DNA of 37,609 bases from NCBI GenBank assembly GCA_018883945.1, contig JAHLFF010000238.1:1-37609 (forward strand), in the 5' to 3' direction. A program made the position numbers and the translations under genes. The stretch comes from Candidatus Acinetobacter avistercoris. GTDB taxonomy: Bacteria > Pseudomonadota > Gammaproteobacteria > Pseudomonadales > Moraxellaceae. A model generated the notes under the pieces. That model saw only the letters and a list, made by a program, of their open reading frames with translations. It ran no database searches and was not told the DNA's origin. Positions 7,521 through 15,053 of the stretch are shown here, piece after piece. Position 1 is the stretch's first letter; each line of letters begins with the position of its first letter.

Positions 7521-7931
7521 TTATGGCCATTGATCGTGTTGTGGCAATCCATCACAAATCGTTTCCCACTCTGCTTTGTCCAATACAAAAATATGTTTTG
7601 ATGGGCGATGCTGAATCACTGTATCTAATGTACCTATGCGTAATCTATAAAATTCTGGTGTCGTGGTTTTAATACTGAACAGCGGTGATCCACATTCACT
7701 GCAAAAACATCGCTGAGTTGTTTCTGAGGATGGGTATTTTTTGAGTAAATTGCCACCTTGAATCAGTTTAAAATCTTTGATTCGCACTCCAGCGTTGGTA
7801 GCAAAAGCAGTGCCGTTGGCCTTACGACACCTCTGACAGTGACACTGTAAAATTTCTCCAATCTCACCATGAATTTCATAGCGAATACCACCGCATAAAC
7901 AACTACCTGTATATTTATTTTGCTTGCTCAT
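7521..7931 (-). CDS. GFA / CENP-V domain zinc protein
   Basis: The 136-residue protein is a single GFA (glutathione-dependent formaldehyde-activating) domain. Zinc ligands appear in the usual order: SCLCGGIRYE (about 10-19), CHCQRCRK (about 31-38) and CFCSECGSPLF (about 76-86). Family members bind glutathione or carry out poorly known carbon-sulphur chemistry, and most are uncharacterised. There is no neighbouring formaldehyde pathway gene, so the name should be taken as a fold label only. Convergent with the HopJ-family gene. Confidence 0.88.
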   Translation of the reverse strand: MSKQNKYTGSCLCGGIRYEIHGEIGEILQCHCQRCRKANGTAFATNAGVRIKDFKLIQGGNLLKKYPSSETTQRCFCSECGSPLFSIKTTTPEFYRLRIGTLDTVIQHRPSKHIFVLDKAEWETICDGLPQHDQWP

Positions 7932-8006
7932 GGTCAGCTTCTTTTCTCAAGAATTTAACTTAGCCTAACACATAGATTTTGATCATAAATGACAAATCGG
8001 TAGCGT

Positions 8007-9221
8007 TTATTGCGATAAAAATTGAATGACGCCCTCACCCGCAGCACGCCCTGTCGCAAAACAAGCCGTCAGTAGATATCCTCCTGTTGGCGCGTCCCAA
8101 TCCAACATCTCACCACAGCAAAATACATAAGGATTTGACTTTAAAGCTAATGATGAAGTTAATGCCTCACGCTTTATACCACCAGAACAACTGATCGCTT
8201 CCTCAATTGGACGAAAACCCGCTAAATCAATACTTAAATTTTTGATTTTTTGTGCCAAAACCAGCGGATCATTCCATACTGATTTATCGACGACTTCCCT
8301 AACTAAATTTGCTTTAGCTGTGTCTAAACCAGCTTTACGCCAAATATTACTCACACTTTGCTTTTTAGTCGGTGCTAATTTTTCAGCCAATTGCGCTATA
8401 GTGACATCGGGTAATAAATCTAAATGAAGTTGCATCGTGCCTTGCTCTTTGAGTCTTTGTCTCAACGCACGACCTTGCTTATAAATTAAACCACTTTCTA
8501 AGCCATAATGGGTAATGACTATATCACCTGAAGATTTTGACTGCCCCTCAACCCATGCTTCCACACGTTTTAAAGGCGTGCCAAAAACAGGTTGCATAAA
8601 TTGAGACCAAACTCGCTCTACCCCCGCGTTACTGGCTTGAAATGGCTCTAACTCAGAACTATCAACCCAATCTCTCCATGCGCCATCACTGCCCAATTGA
8701 GACCAAGAAACAGCGCCACACGCCAAAATAATGGCATCAAAATGCAGCTGTTGACTCTCATTACTGGTTAAATCTTTTACGACTAATTGACTCGACTTTA
8801 AAGACACCACTTGATGACGATAATGAAATTGAACTCGATCCGCAGCCAATCTTTTTAGCCAAGCACGCAATAAGGGAGCAGCCTTCATCTCCACTGGAAA
8901 AACCCGACCAGAAGAACCAATATAGGACTCAATGCCTAGATTTTTCATCCAGTTTTGAATCCAAACAGCATCCCACTGCTGAACCCATAGCTTTAACCAT
9001 TCATTCTGATCATAACGTTGAATAAAATGATCAAATGGTTCAGCATGCGAGATATTCAGTCCTGTCTTTCCAGCCATAAGAAACTTGCGCGCAGCAGTGG
9101 GCTTTTGTTCGTAAACATGGACTTCGATATTTTGCGAACTCAATACTTCCGCAGCCATTAAGCCTGCAGGTCCCGCACCAATAATTGCGACCTTTTTCAT
9201 GGCTTTATTCTGCATTTCCAT
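8007..9221 (-). CDS. NAD(P)/FAD-dependent oxidoreductase, HI0933/YhiN-related (TIGR03862 type)
   Basis: This 404-residue flavoprotein begins with a Rossmann motif VAIIGAGPAGLMAAE and continues with the HI0933-family block RKFLMAGKTGLNISH (about 45-59), IESYIGSSGRVFP (about 97-109), AIILACGAVSWSQLGSDG (about 165-182) and the C-terminal FCCGEMLDWDAPTGGYLLTACFATGRAAG FAD motif. The reaction is unknown. It follows the TrmB-like gene: with the start at 9221 the two overlap by 17 bp, whereas the ATG at 9200 (MKKVAIIGAG) begins 4 bp after that gene's stop. Both are plausible; 9200 is closer to the conserved domain. The two genes are probably translated together. Confidence 0.88.
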   Translation of the reverse strand: MEMQNKAMKKVAIIGAGPAGLMAAEVLSSQNIEVHVYEQKPTAARKFLMAGKTGLNISHAEPFDHFIQRYDQNEWLKLWVQQWDAVWIQNWMKNLGIESYIGSSGRVFPVEMKAAPLLRAWLKRLAADRVQFHYRHQVVSLKSSQLVVKDLTSNESQQLHFDAIILACGAVSWSQLGSDGAWRDWVDSSELEPFQASNAGVERVWSQFMQPVFGTPLKRVEAWVEGQSKSSGDIVITHYGLESGLIYKQGRALRQRLKEQGTMQLHLDLLPDVTIAQLAEKLAPTKKQSVSNIWRKAGLDTAKANLVREVVDKSVWNDPLVLAQKIKNLSIDLAGFRPIEEAISCSGGIKREALTSSLALKSNPYVFCCGEMLDWDAPTGGYLLTACFATGRAAGEGVIQFLSQ

Positions 9222-9873
9222 CTTGAATCTTAATTTCTGCCACTAAATTTTGATTTTGTCCTTCCAAGGGTAAAAACTGATCAAAACGTGTCGGATAATG
9301 TTCAGGCTTAGTGATGACTAATTGTTGACACAATTCACCACGTTCTAAATATTTCACTTCAAAATGGGTTCGAGCAGAGTCACTTTGAATCACCTGCTTC
9401 TCAAAAGGTAATTTCCAAACATTCAATAACTGTTGTTCTGCCTCATCAATATAAGATGGGATATTGCTCGCCAAAGTCACTGTTCCGTTGTCGGCCAATC
9501 TTGAAATCAGAAATTCAAAAAATGGCATATTTAACCATCGTTGAGCGGGGTTATGCGGCTCAGGATTAGGGTATAAGATAAAAAAATGTTGCACTTGTTT
9601 TGGAAATAAAGCGTGAACCACCCAAGGTATTGCATCCGCATGAATAGGAGAAAGATTTTGCTGAGCTTCTATTTGATGTTGTTTTTGCATTGCCAAAAAC
9701 TTTTCACGGGTGCGTTCTATTGCATATAACTTTTGTTCTGGTTGTTGAGTCGTAAAAAGCAGGGCATGTTTACCTTTTCCAGCTCCAATTTCAACACAGA
9801 TCGGTTCATTAACGATCTTTTGGAAATCACGAGGTGCATGCATACGCTGTGCTTGAAATTGACGAATCGGCAT
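9205..9873 (-). CDS. TrmB-like SAM-dependent methyltransferase
   Basis: The 222-residue protein has the SAM-binding motif VEIGAGKGKHALLF (about 27-40) and the YAIERTREK block of the tRNA (guanine-N7) methyltransferase family. Where classical TrmB has a FPDPW-x-KKRHxKRR stretch that forms part of the catalytic and RNA-binding site, this protein has LYPNPEPHNPAQRW (about 100-113). A basic run is replaced by prolines and neutral residues. It may therefore be a paralogue with another substrate and not the m7G46 enzyme. It is the first gene of a pair with the flavoprotein and is divergent from yacG. Confidence 0.75.
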   Translation of the reverse strand: MPIRQFQAQRMHAPRDFQKIVNEPICVEIGAGKGKHALLFTTQQPEQKLYAIERTREKFLAMQKQHQIEAQQNLSPIHADAIPWVVHALFPKQVQHFFILYPNPEPHNPAQRWLNMPFFEFLISRLADNGTVTLASNIPSYIDEAEQQLLNVWKLPFEKQVIQSDSARTHFEVKYLERGELCQQLVITKPEHYPTRFDQFLPLEGQNQNLVAEIKIQDGNAE

Positions 9874-9970
9874 AATCAGATCAAACTAAGGAAATCGGCA
9901 TAAGTCTAACAACTCTAGATGACTTTGCCTATTTTGTTCGTATGATAAGATTCTAATCTTGGAGCTGAAA

Positions 9971-10144
9971 ATGCAACGTACATTTCCCTGTCCACGTTGT
10001 GGAAATCCCAGTAAATGGGCTGAAAATGAATTTAAACCTTTCTGTTCTGAGCGTTGTAAAATGATTGATTTAGGGGCTTGGGCAAGTGATCAATACACGC
10101 TTCCAACCGAAGACTCGCCACAATCAGAAGATCCTAATTTTTAA
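9971..10144 (+). CDS. yacG: DNA gyrase inhibitor YacG
   Basis: The 57-residue zinc protein carries FPCPRCG (residues about 4-10) and [16 protein letters not shown] (about 24-39), the complete four-cysteine YacG signature. E. coli YacG binds GyrB and inhibits gyrase. GGAG at 9961-9964 sits correctly before the ATG at 9971, which decides the start against an upstream TTG at 9959. The last 15 residues are acidic and low in complexity, as in relatives. A small membrane ORF follows. Confidence 0.93.
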   Translation: MQRTFPCPRCGNPSKWAENEFKPFCSERCKMIDLGAWASDQYTLPTEDSPQSEDPNF

Positions 10145-10231
10145 GACTTGATTCTATTGATTTATGAAATGTAATTATTAGGTGATGAATATTGCTGTGA
10201 GATGGACCATTAAAAAACAAAGTCATACTTC

Positions 10232-10387
10232 ATGAAATTTCCTCTTTTAATGCAAATACTCATCGGTCTATTGGCCTTACTGAGTTGTGTTTTTATTGTG
10301 CTTGCACTTTATCATGCAGACTATACCCTGCTTATTATTGCAGGCTTATTGTGTCTGGTGTGTATGTTACTGAAAATACAACGGTGA
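10232..10387 (+). CDS. Small two-helix membrane protein (51 residues), hypothetical
   Basis: The open frame runs from ATG 10232 to TGA 10385-10387. It encodes two hydrophobic stretches, residues about 4-26 and 32-47, separated by a short YHADY turn and ending KIQR. This is the expected look of a small inner-membrane hairpin with a positive C-terminus. It sits 87 bp after yacG on the same strand and is followed by a hairpin terminator 21 bp on. No clear ribosome binding site is seen. I do not recognise a family. The hydrophobic pattern and position favour a real gene, but its short length leaves doubt. Confidence 0.55.
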   Translation: MKFPLLMQILIGLLALLSCVFIVLALYHADYTLLIIAGLLCLVCMLLKIQR

Positions 10388-10408
10388 AGGTTCATTTGCG
10401 AATGGGTT

Positions 10409-10440
10409 TAAAGAGCTTCTCAAAGTTAAGAAGCTCTTTA
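10409..10440. terminator. Hairpin between convergent transcripts
   Basis: A perfect 12-bp stem TAAAGAGCTTCT / AGAAGCTCTTTA (10409-10420 with 10429-10440) has an 8-base loop. The T run is only CTTTA, so termination may be modest. It lies between the small membrane ORF and the convergent hydrolase gene. Confidence 0.7.
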
Positions 10441-10448
10441 GAGAAAGC

Positions 10449-11093
10449 TTAGCCCGCTTTACTTGCTACAAAGGGATTATGCTTCTTTTCATATCCAATC
10501 GTGCTGATCGGTCCATGGCCAGAAATAAATTGTGTTTCATCTGGCAAACTAAAACATTCACGTTGAATCGAATCTAAGAGCTGCTGATGATTTCCGCGCG
10601 GAAAATCAGTACGGCCAATTGAACCTTTGAATAACACATCCCCAGTCCATAATAATCCGTGATTTGCGTTATAGAACATCACATGACCTGGGGTATGGCC
10701 TGGTGCAAAACGAACTTCAAACTTTTCCTCGCCTAGAGTCAGCACCTCGCCTCCCTCAAGCCAAGAGTCGACCACAACTGGCTCTGGTTTTGGGAAACCG
10801 TAGCGTGCAGATATCTCTTGAATCATATCCAGCCAAAAAGCATCTTCTTTGTGTGGACCAATCACTGGAACATTCCATTCATTCACCAATGCACCTACAG
10901 CACCAGCATGATCGAGATGACCGTGAGTAAGCCACAACGCTTTTACGGTTAAACCTAATTCCGCTACCTGTTGTTTCAATTTTTCCACATCACCACCCGC
11001 ATCAATTAAGACGGCTTCTTTCGATTCTGTATCCCAAAGAATGGAACAGTTTTGAGCAAAGGCTGTAACAGGAACAATTTTAACTTGAAGCAT
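10449..11093 (-). CDS. MBL-fold hydrolase, glyoxalase II-like (YcbL type)
   Basis: The 214-residue metallo-beta-lactamase-fold protein has the metal motif LTHGHLDHAGA (about 55-65), a downstream FAPGHTPGHVMFY histidine, the WTGDVLFKGSIGRTDFP aspartate block and a final ISGHGP histidine. This is the complete two-metal site of the glyoxalase II group. At this length it lacks the long C-terminal substrate domain of GloB, so it resembles E. coli YcbL, which hydrolyses S-lactoylglutathione weakly in vitro. AGGGTT upstream of the ATG may be the ribosome binding site. It follows hemH by 9 bp and probably shares its transcript. Confidence 0.9.
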   Translation of the reverse strand: MLQVKIVPVTAFAQNCSILWDTESKEAVLIDAGGDVEKLKQQVAELGLTVKALWLTHGHLDHAGAVGALVNEWNVPVIGPHKEDAFWLDMIQEISARYGFPKPEPVVVDSWLEGGEVLTLGEEKFEVRFAPGHTPGHVMFYNANHGLLWTGDVLFKGSIGRTDFPRGNHQQLLDSIQRECFSLPDETQFISGHGPISTIGYEKKHNPFVASKAG

Positions 11094-11102
11094 ATGGCAA
11101 CC

Positions 11103-12125
11103 CTAAGAATCTTGTGAATGGGATAGATTAAACTTTAAAGCATTTAATTGCGCTTCAATGCATTGACTGAGTAGTTGAATATGTAATTCATCTGTATTTA
11201 ATGCAGGAATATAAGCATAAGCCTGACCGCCTGCATTTTGAAATGTTTCCTCATTTTCAACTGCAAGCTCTTCAAGTGTTTCTAAACAGTCTGCAGAGAA
11301 CGCAGGACTCAAAACTTGAACAGATTTAATGCCTTGGCTGCCCCAATCCATCAATGTTTGATCGGTATAAGGTTTCACCCATTCTTGCTTACCAAAACGA
11401 GATTGGAAACTAATCGCCCATTCATTGGCATTTAAACCTAAGCGTGCTGCAACCTGCGCAGCTGTTTCACGACAACGGTCTGCATAGGGATCACCTTTAT
11501 CTGCATAAGGTTGCGGAATACCATGAAAAGACATCAATAATTTTTCTGGTTTTCCATGTTTCGCTTGATAGTTAAGCACACTCTGAGCAATCGCTTCGAT
11601 ATACATTGGATGCTGATAATAATCACGTAATACGGTTAAGCCCGGTAAGTTTCTTTGCTTCAGCACCCATTTCGAGACTGCATCGTAAAGAGGTCCTGTC
11701 GAGGTTGCAGAATATTGAGGAAAAAGTGGAAATAAAATAACGTGATCTTGTGGATTATGCGTCAAATCCTCCAAAACTTTATGGATACTTGGGTTTCCAT
11801 AAGTCATAGCTGGAACGATCTTTAATTCAAAATCATGATGATGATCAGCGAGTTTTTCTTTTATAAGTTCAACTTGCTTAAATAAAATTTCTCGCATTGG
11901 AGAATCTTCATTCCATACCTGTGCATAAGCTTTCGAAACATATTTAGGTCGAAATGGCAGCACAAAACAATATAGAATAATTTTCCATAAAAAAGCAGGG
12001 ATCTCGATAACACGTTGATCTGACAAAAATTGTTTAAGGAACTGCCGAACAGCTTGTACCGTTGGTGCATCGGGCGTACCCAAGTTTGCGACAATGACCA
12101 TAATTTTCGGTTTAGATCCAGACAT
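11103..12125 (-). CDS. hemH: Ferrochelatase
   Basis: The 340-residue protein inserts ferrous iron into protoporphyrin IX, the last step of haem synthesis. Visible family blocks are [13 protein letters not shown] near the N-terminus, [27 protein letters not shown] (about 161-172), [18 protein letters not shown] with the catalytic histidine, [16 protein letters not shown], and [15 protein letters not shown] with the second metal-site acidic residue. The start at ATG 12125 (MSGSKPK) gives the usual length. An upstream in-frame ATG at 12191 would add 22 residues with no family match. The hydrolase gene follows 9 bp later. Confidence 0.95.
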   Translation of the reverse strand: MSGSKPKIMVIVANLGTPDAPTVQAVRQFLKQFLSDQRVIEIPAFLWKIILYCFVLPFRPKYVSKAYAQVWNEDSPMREILFKQVELIKEKLADHHHDFELKIVPAMTYGNPSIHKVLEDLTHNPQDHVILFPLFPQYSATSTGPLYDAVSKWVLKQRNLPGLTVLRDYYQHPMYIEAIAQSVLNYQAKHGKPEKLLMSFHGIPQPYADKGDPYADRCRETAAQVAARLGLNANEWAISFQSRFGKQEWVKPYTDQTLMDWGSQGIKSVQVLSPAFSADCLETLEELAVENEETFQNAGGQAYAYIPALNTDELHIQLLSQCIEAQLNALKFNLSHSQDS

Positions 12126-12203
12126 TATTTCCACTTTATAAAGTTTAAAATATAAAAATACTTTAGCAGAATCTCGAAAGAACTGTATCAAAATTACATC
12201 AAT

Positions 12204-13220
12204 TTAAATGAGTTTTAGATGCCCCTCAAGATGTCCTTGAGATTTAATAGCCAGATAAAATTGATCTGTCACTTTCCATAACAGTCGTTGTCGATCATCA
12301 CGCCCAACAGGAACAATCCAATCATTGTGTCTCATCTGTTGTTTAATCATATGCAATGAACGCACATTAATTTGTGAGCGAGATACCGCATGAGCACGTG
12401 GTATCTGCTTTTGAGCATCTTTCAAACCTGTTTGATTTAAATAATGATTCAAAACCTTAGAAAAATATTCTTCTGGAGTCGCTTGCTTAAACTCTTGCGA
12501 TAAAACGTTCAACACTTCACACCAAGTCATTTCACGTGTAAGAGTCAAGTCTTGAAAATTACCGTCTTGATAAACGTGTAAGCGATAATTAAAACACAAA
12601 ATATCACTCACCGTCACACGCGGTAAACTTAAAAAGGGATCTGACTCAGTTTGAGCATGACTCATTTTTGCCCGAGTTAATTGTGATTTTAAATGATCGA
12701 TTTGATCTTGAAGCGTTTGAATACTGTGCGGACGAACCCAGCCAGCGACAGGATAACGCTCTAACATTTGCGGTAAATAGGACCGTATTGCCAATTCTAA
12801 ATCGCGTAGAGAGTGATAAGTAACGACTTGTTCGACTTCTTTTTGGAGTTGATTTCTAAACTCGTGAAAACGACTTTTGAGTTCTGGCGTATTTTCTTGT
12901 AGTCCGTCTTCTCTGGAATCTGGATCATCGTGCATAAAAACAATAATCGGTTTTTGCTTGGTAACTGCATAAATATATTCTAAGTGTAAATAACTGACAC
13001 CAGAAACTGAGCGCTCACCATACTGGCTGCCCAATAACAGTAACACATAGTCACAATCATCAATTTGTCGTCGAGCAAAAGCGGTACTCATCGGGGTTCT
13101 TTGTTCTAATCCCCACGAAAAAAAACCCATGCCAATCAGCGTTTGAGATGCAATCAGCCTTTCAGGCTGCATCTCTTTACCAGAAGTTGTTATAAAAACT
13201 TGGTAACGCTTATCGAGCAT
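12204..13220 (-). CDS. DUF4062-domain protein of unknown function
   Basis: The N-terminal ~155 residues match the DUF4062 pattern: a YQVFITTSGKEMQPER first strand with conserved serine, FFSWGLEQRT, CDYVLLLLGSQYGERS (about 55-70), GVSYLHLEYIYAVTKQKPIIVFMH (about 73-96), and a FRNQLQK helix. DUF4062 is a flavodoxin/TIR-like alpha/beta domain found in signalling and NLR-like proteins, but here it has no NTPase partner. A likely short coiled coil (TLQDQIDHLKSQLTRAK, about 172-188) leads to a C-terminal part of about 145 residues that I do not recognise. AAGGAAAG precedes the ATG at 13220. It lies between hemH and murI on the same strand. No enzyme activity can be assigned. Confidence 0.8.
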   Translation of the reverse strand: MLDKRYQVFITTSGKEMQPERLIASQTLIGMGFFSWGLEQRTPMSTAFARRQIDDCDYVLLLLGSQYGERSVSGVSYLHLEYIYAVTKQKPIIVFMHDDPDSREDGLQENTPELKSRFHEFRNQLQKEVEQVVTYHSLRDLELAIRSYLPQMLERYPVAGWVRPHSIQTLQDQIDHLKSQLTRAKMSHAQTESDPFLSLPRVTVSDILCFNYRLHVYQDGNFQDLTLTREMTWCEVLNVLSQEFKQATPEEYFSKVLNHYLNQTGLKDAQKQIPRAHAVSRSQINVRSLHMIKQQMRHNDWIVPVGRDDRQRLLWKVTDQFYLAIKSQGHLEGHLKLI

Positions 13221-13336
13221 AATTTAAACTTTCCTTTATATTGTTATATTGCCCAGCCCAGCTAGCCCAGAATATGATATTCGGTCTTTAATGCCCTGTT
13301 GTTTTTTATACTAAAATCGTCTCCATGCTGAACTAA

Positions 13337-14215
13337 TTAATATAATTTTTCAACTAAATTTTCGACAGACCATTCAACTTTAGAGCCAATCAAATGATAA
13401 ATAATCGGCTTTAAATCATCGGCATTTTGCCCACTCACTACACACTTTATTTGCTTAGTCATCTTATGCTGAGTGGTTGCAGCCAATTGATGCTTAATTA
13501 AAATGCGCGAGGTTTGTCTCGCAACAGCCATTCCCGAATCAATTAAACTAAAGTTTTCACCATACAATGATTTAATGGTGTCTTTTAAAAATGGATAATG
13601 TGTGCATCCAAGCACCAGAAAATCGATTTTTTGCTCAACAACAGGTTCTAATATCTGTTTAAGAACTGCTTTACACGCTTCACTGTCGCCTTGCCCTGCC
13701 TCAACAAAAGGCACCAAATCTAAACTGGTGACTGGAAGTACTTTAACGCCCATAGGATCAGCAAAATTACGCATGACCTCTTTCAGCAATTGACCTCGAA
13801 AAGTGGCGGGTGTTGCCAACACCGCAACAACCTTTGATTGTGTTCCAAGAACCGCAGGTTTTAATGCAGGCACCAATCCAATGATTGGAAACCGTTCGCC
13901 ATAATGCGCTCTTAAATAATCTAAGCTAAATGCTGAAGCCGTATTACACGCGACGACAGCCGCTTTACACCCCTGTCGATATAACCACTCTATCGCTTGC
14001 GCAGTTAACTCTCGAATACTTTGATCGTCTCGTGGACCATAAGGAACATGTGCTGTATCGGCATAATAAATAATGCGTTCATTAGGTAAATAATGCGCAA
14101 TTTCTAATGCAACAGACAGACCGCCAATTCCTGAATCAAAAATACCTATCGGCGCATCAAAAGATGCATTTGGCATAGGATCAATTAAAGGAGATAGCGG
14201 GAGTATGGCAGTCAT
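13337..14215 (-). CDS. murI: Glutamate racemase
   Basis: The 292-residue enzyme makes D-glutamate for peptidoglycan. The signatures are complete: FDSGIGGLSV (about 26-35), YYADTAHVPYG (about 50-60), VVACNTASA with the first catalytic cysteine (about 86-94), and LVLGCTHYPFL with the second (about 200-210). The ATG at 14215 adds about 15 residues before the conserved PIGIFDSG start compared with shorter relatives; ATG 14176 (MPNASFDAP) is an alternative. Neither has a strong ribosome binding site. Confidence 0.94.
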   Translation of the reverse strand: MTAILPLSPLIDPMPNASFDAPIGIFDSGIGGLSVALEIAHYLPNERIIYYADTAHVPYGPRDDQSIRELTAQAIEWLYRQGCKAAVVACNTASAFSLDYLRAHYGERFPIIGLVPALKPAVLGTQSKVVAVLATPATFRGQLLKEVMRNFADPMGVKVLPVTSLDLVPFVEAGQGDSEACKAVLKQILEPVVEQKIDFLVLGCTHYPFLKDTIKSLYGENFSLIDSGMAVARQTSRILIKHQLAATTQHKMTKQIKCVVSGQNADDLKPIIYHLIGSKVEWSVENLVEKLY

Positions 14216-14258
14216 CAGCTACGGATACGAGTTAAATGAGATATGCAAAGCTTAAACC

Positions 14259-14870
14259 TCAAGTCCCTAATTGCAAGTCAAAATTTCCACTTTTTAACAA
14301 CAGAATTGATTTAGATTGTTCATTTTCGATCAACTCGCCCATTTCGACCAAATGGAAAAATGTAGAACGTTGAATTAAAGCATTTATACCAAATCTGATA
14401 TGTACATAAGGTCTTAACTCACCAGCATATTCACGCATAAAAATCGGATGATCATGATCAATAATCACAACATCTTGATTGGTGGTTGTCATTTGAATAT
14501 AAGTTAAACCGTCTAATTCAAATCGATCCACTTGATTGACCAATAGAGGTTCATCTTCTACTTCGATCTCGATCTGTTCAACTGGCGTTTTTAAATAGAA
14601 TTTTCCGTTTTCCTTCCAAAGCACTGTTGAAAATAAATCGAGTAGGCTTTGTCTTTTGATTAATTGACCTTCGTGCCACCATTCACCATTGGCTTTTACC
14701 TTCAGATCCATTGTTCCACAATGCTTAGGCTGCCATTGTTCCAGAGGTGGTATTGACCTTTTGTGACTTAACTGTGCATCTTTTAGGTATTGTGCGATAT
14801 TCATTATGTTTTTATCATCTGATATAAGTGAATCATTCGTCGATGATGTAGAATCATTTTGTTTTATCAT
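14259..14870 (-). CDS. DUF1285 family protein
   Basis: The 203-residue protein carries the DUF1285 hallmark PPLEQWQPKHCGTMDLKVKANGEWWHEG (about 41-68), then LLDLFSTVLWKENGKFYLKTPVE and a RFGINALIQRSTFFHLVEMGE block (about 159-179). The family is widespread in proteobacteria and has no established function. The N-terminal ~22 residues are serine- and asparagine-rich and may not be translated; ATG 14804 (MNIAQYLKDAQ) is an alternative start. It lies upstream of murI on the same strand, 43 bp apart, and is divergent from the ETF-ubiquinone oxidoreductase gene. Confidence 0.85.
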   Translation of the reverse strand: MIKQNDSTSSTNDSLISDDKNIMNIAQYLKDAQLSHKRSIPPLEQWQPKHCGTMDLKVKANGEWWHEGQLIKRQSLLDLFSTVLWKENGKFYLKTPVEQIEIEVEDEPLLVNQVDRFELDGLTYIQMTTTNQDVVIIDHDHPIFMREYAGELRPYVHIRFGINALIQRSTFFHLVEMGELIENEQSKSILLLKSGNFDLQLGT

Positions 14871-14957
14871 AGTTTATACCTAGCTGACGAAAAATAAAGC
14901 GACTCTGCCAATTGGCTTGATCATGGATTAAAACTATACTAGCGCAAAATATATATA

Positions 14958-14980
14958 AGGTACGATATCAAATTGTACCT
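14958..14980. promoter_or_regulatory. Candidate operator (inverted repeat) upstream of ETF-QO
   Basis: The perfect 6-bp arms AGGTAC and GTACCT are separated by 11 bases (14958-14963 and 14975-14980), spaced like a dimeric regulator site. It sits just after an AT-rich TATATA stretch (14951-14956) and about 73 bp before the ETF-QO start. No regulator can be named. Confidence 0.4.
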
Positions 14981-14999
14981 ATGACTTAAGAACACTCAT

Positions 15000-15027
15000 G
15001 GCAGCACCGCACAGGATTTCGGTTGCC
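15000..15027 (+). promoter_or_regulatory. Possible hairpin in the ETF-QO leader
   Basis: GGCA (15000-15003) can pair with TGCC (15024-15027), and ACCG (15007-15010, by eye) with CGGT (15020-15023), leaving a small bulge. This would form in the leader just before the GAGGAG ribosome binding site. It has no T run, so it is not a terminator. Its function is unknown. Confidence 0.35.
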
Positions 15028-15053
15028 ACCCTTAACTGTATGAGGAGTCCTTT

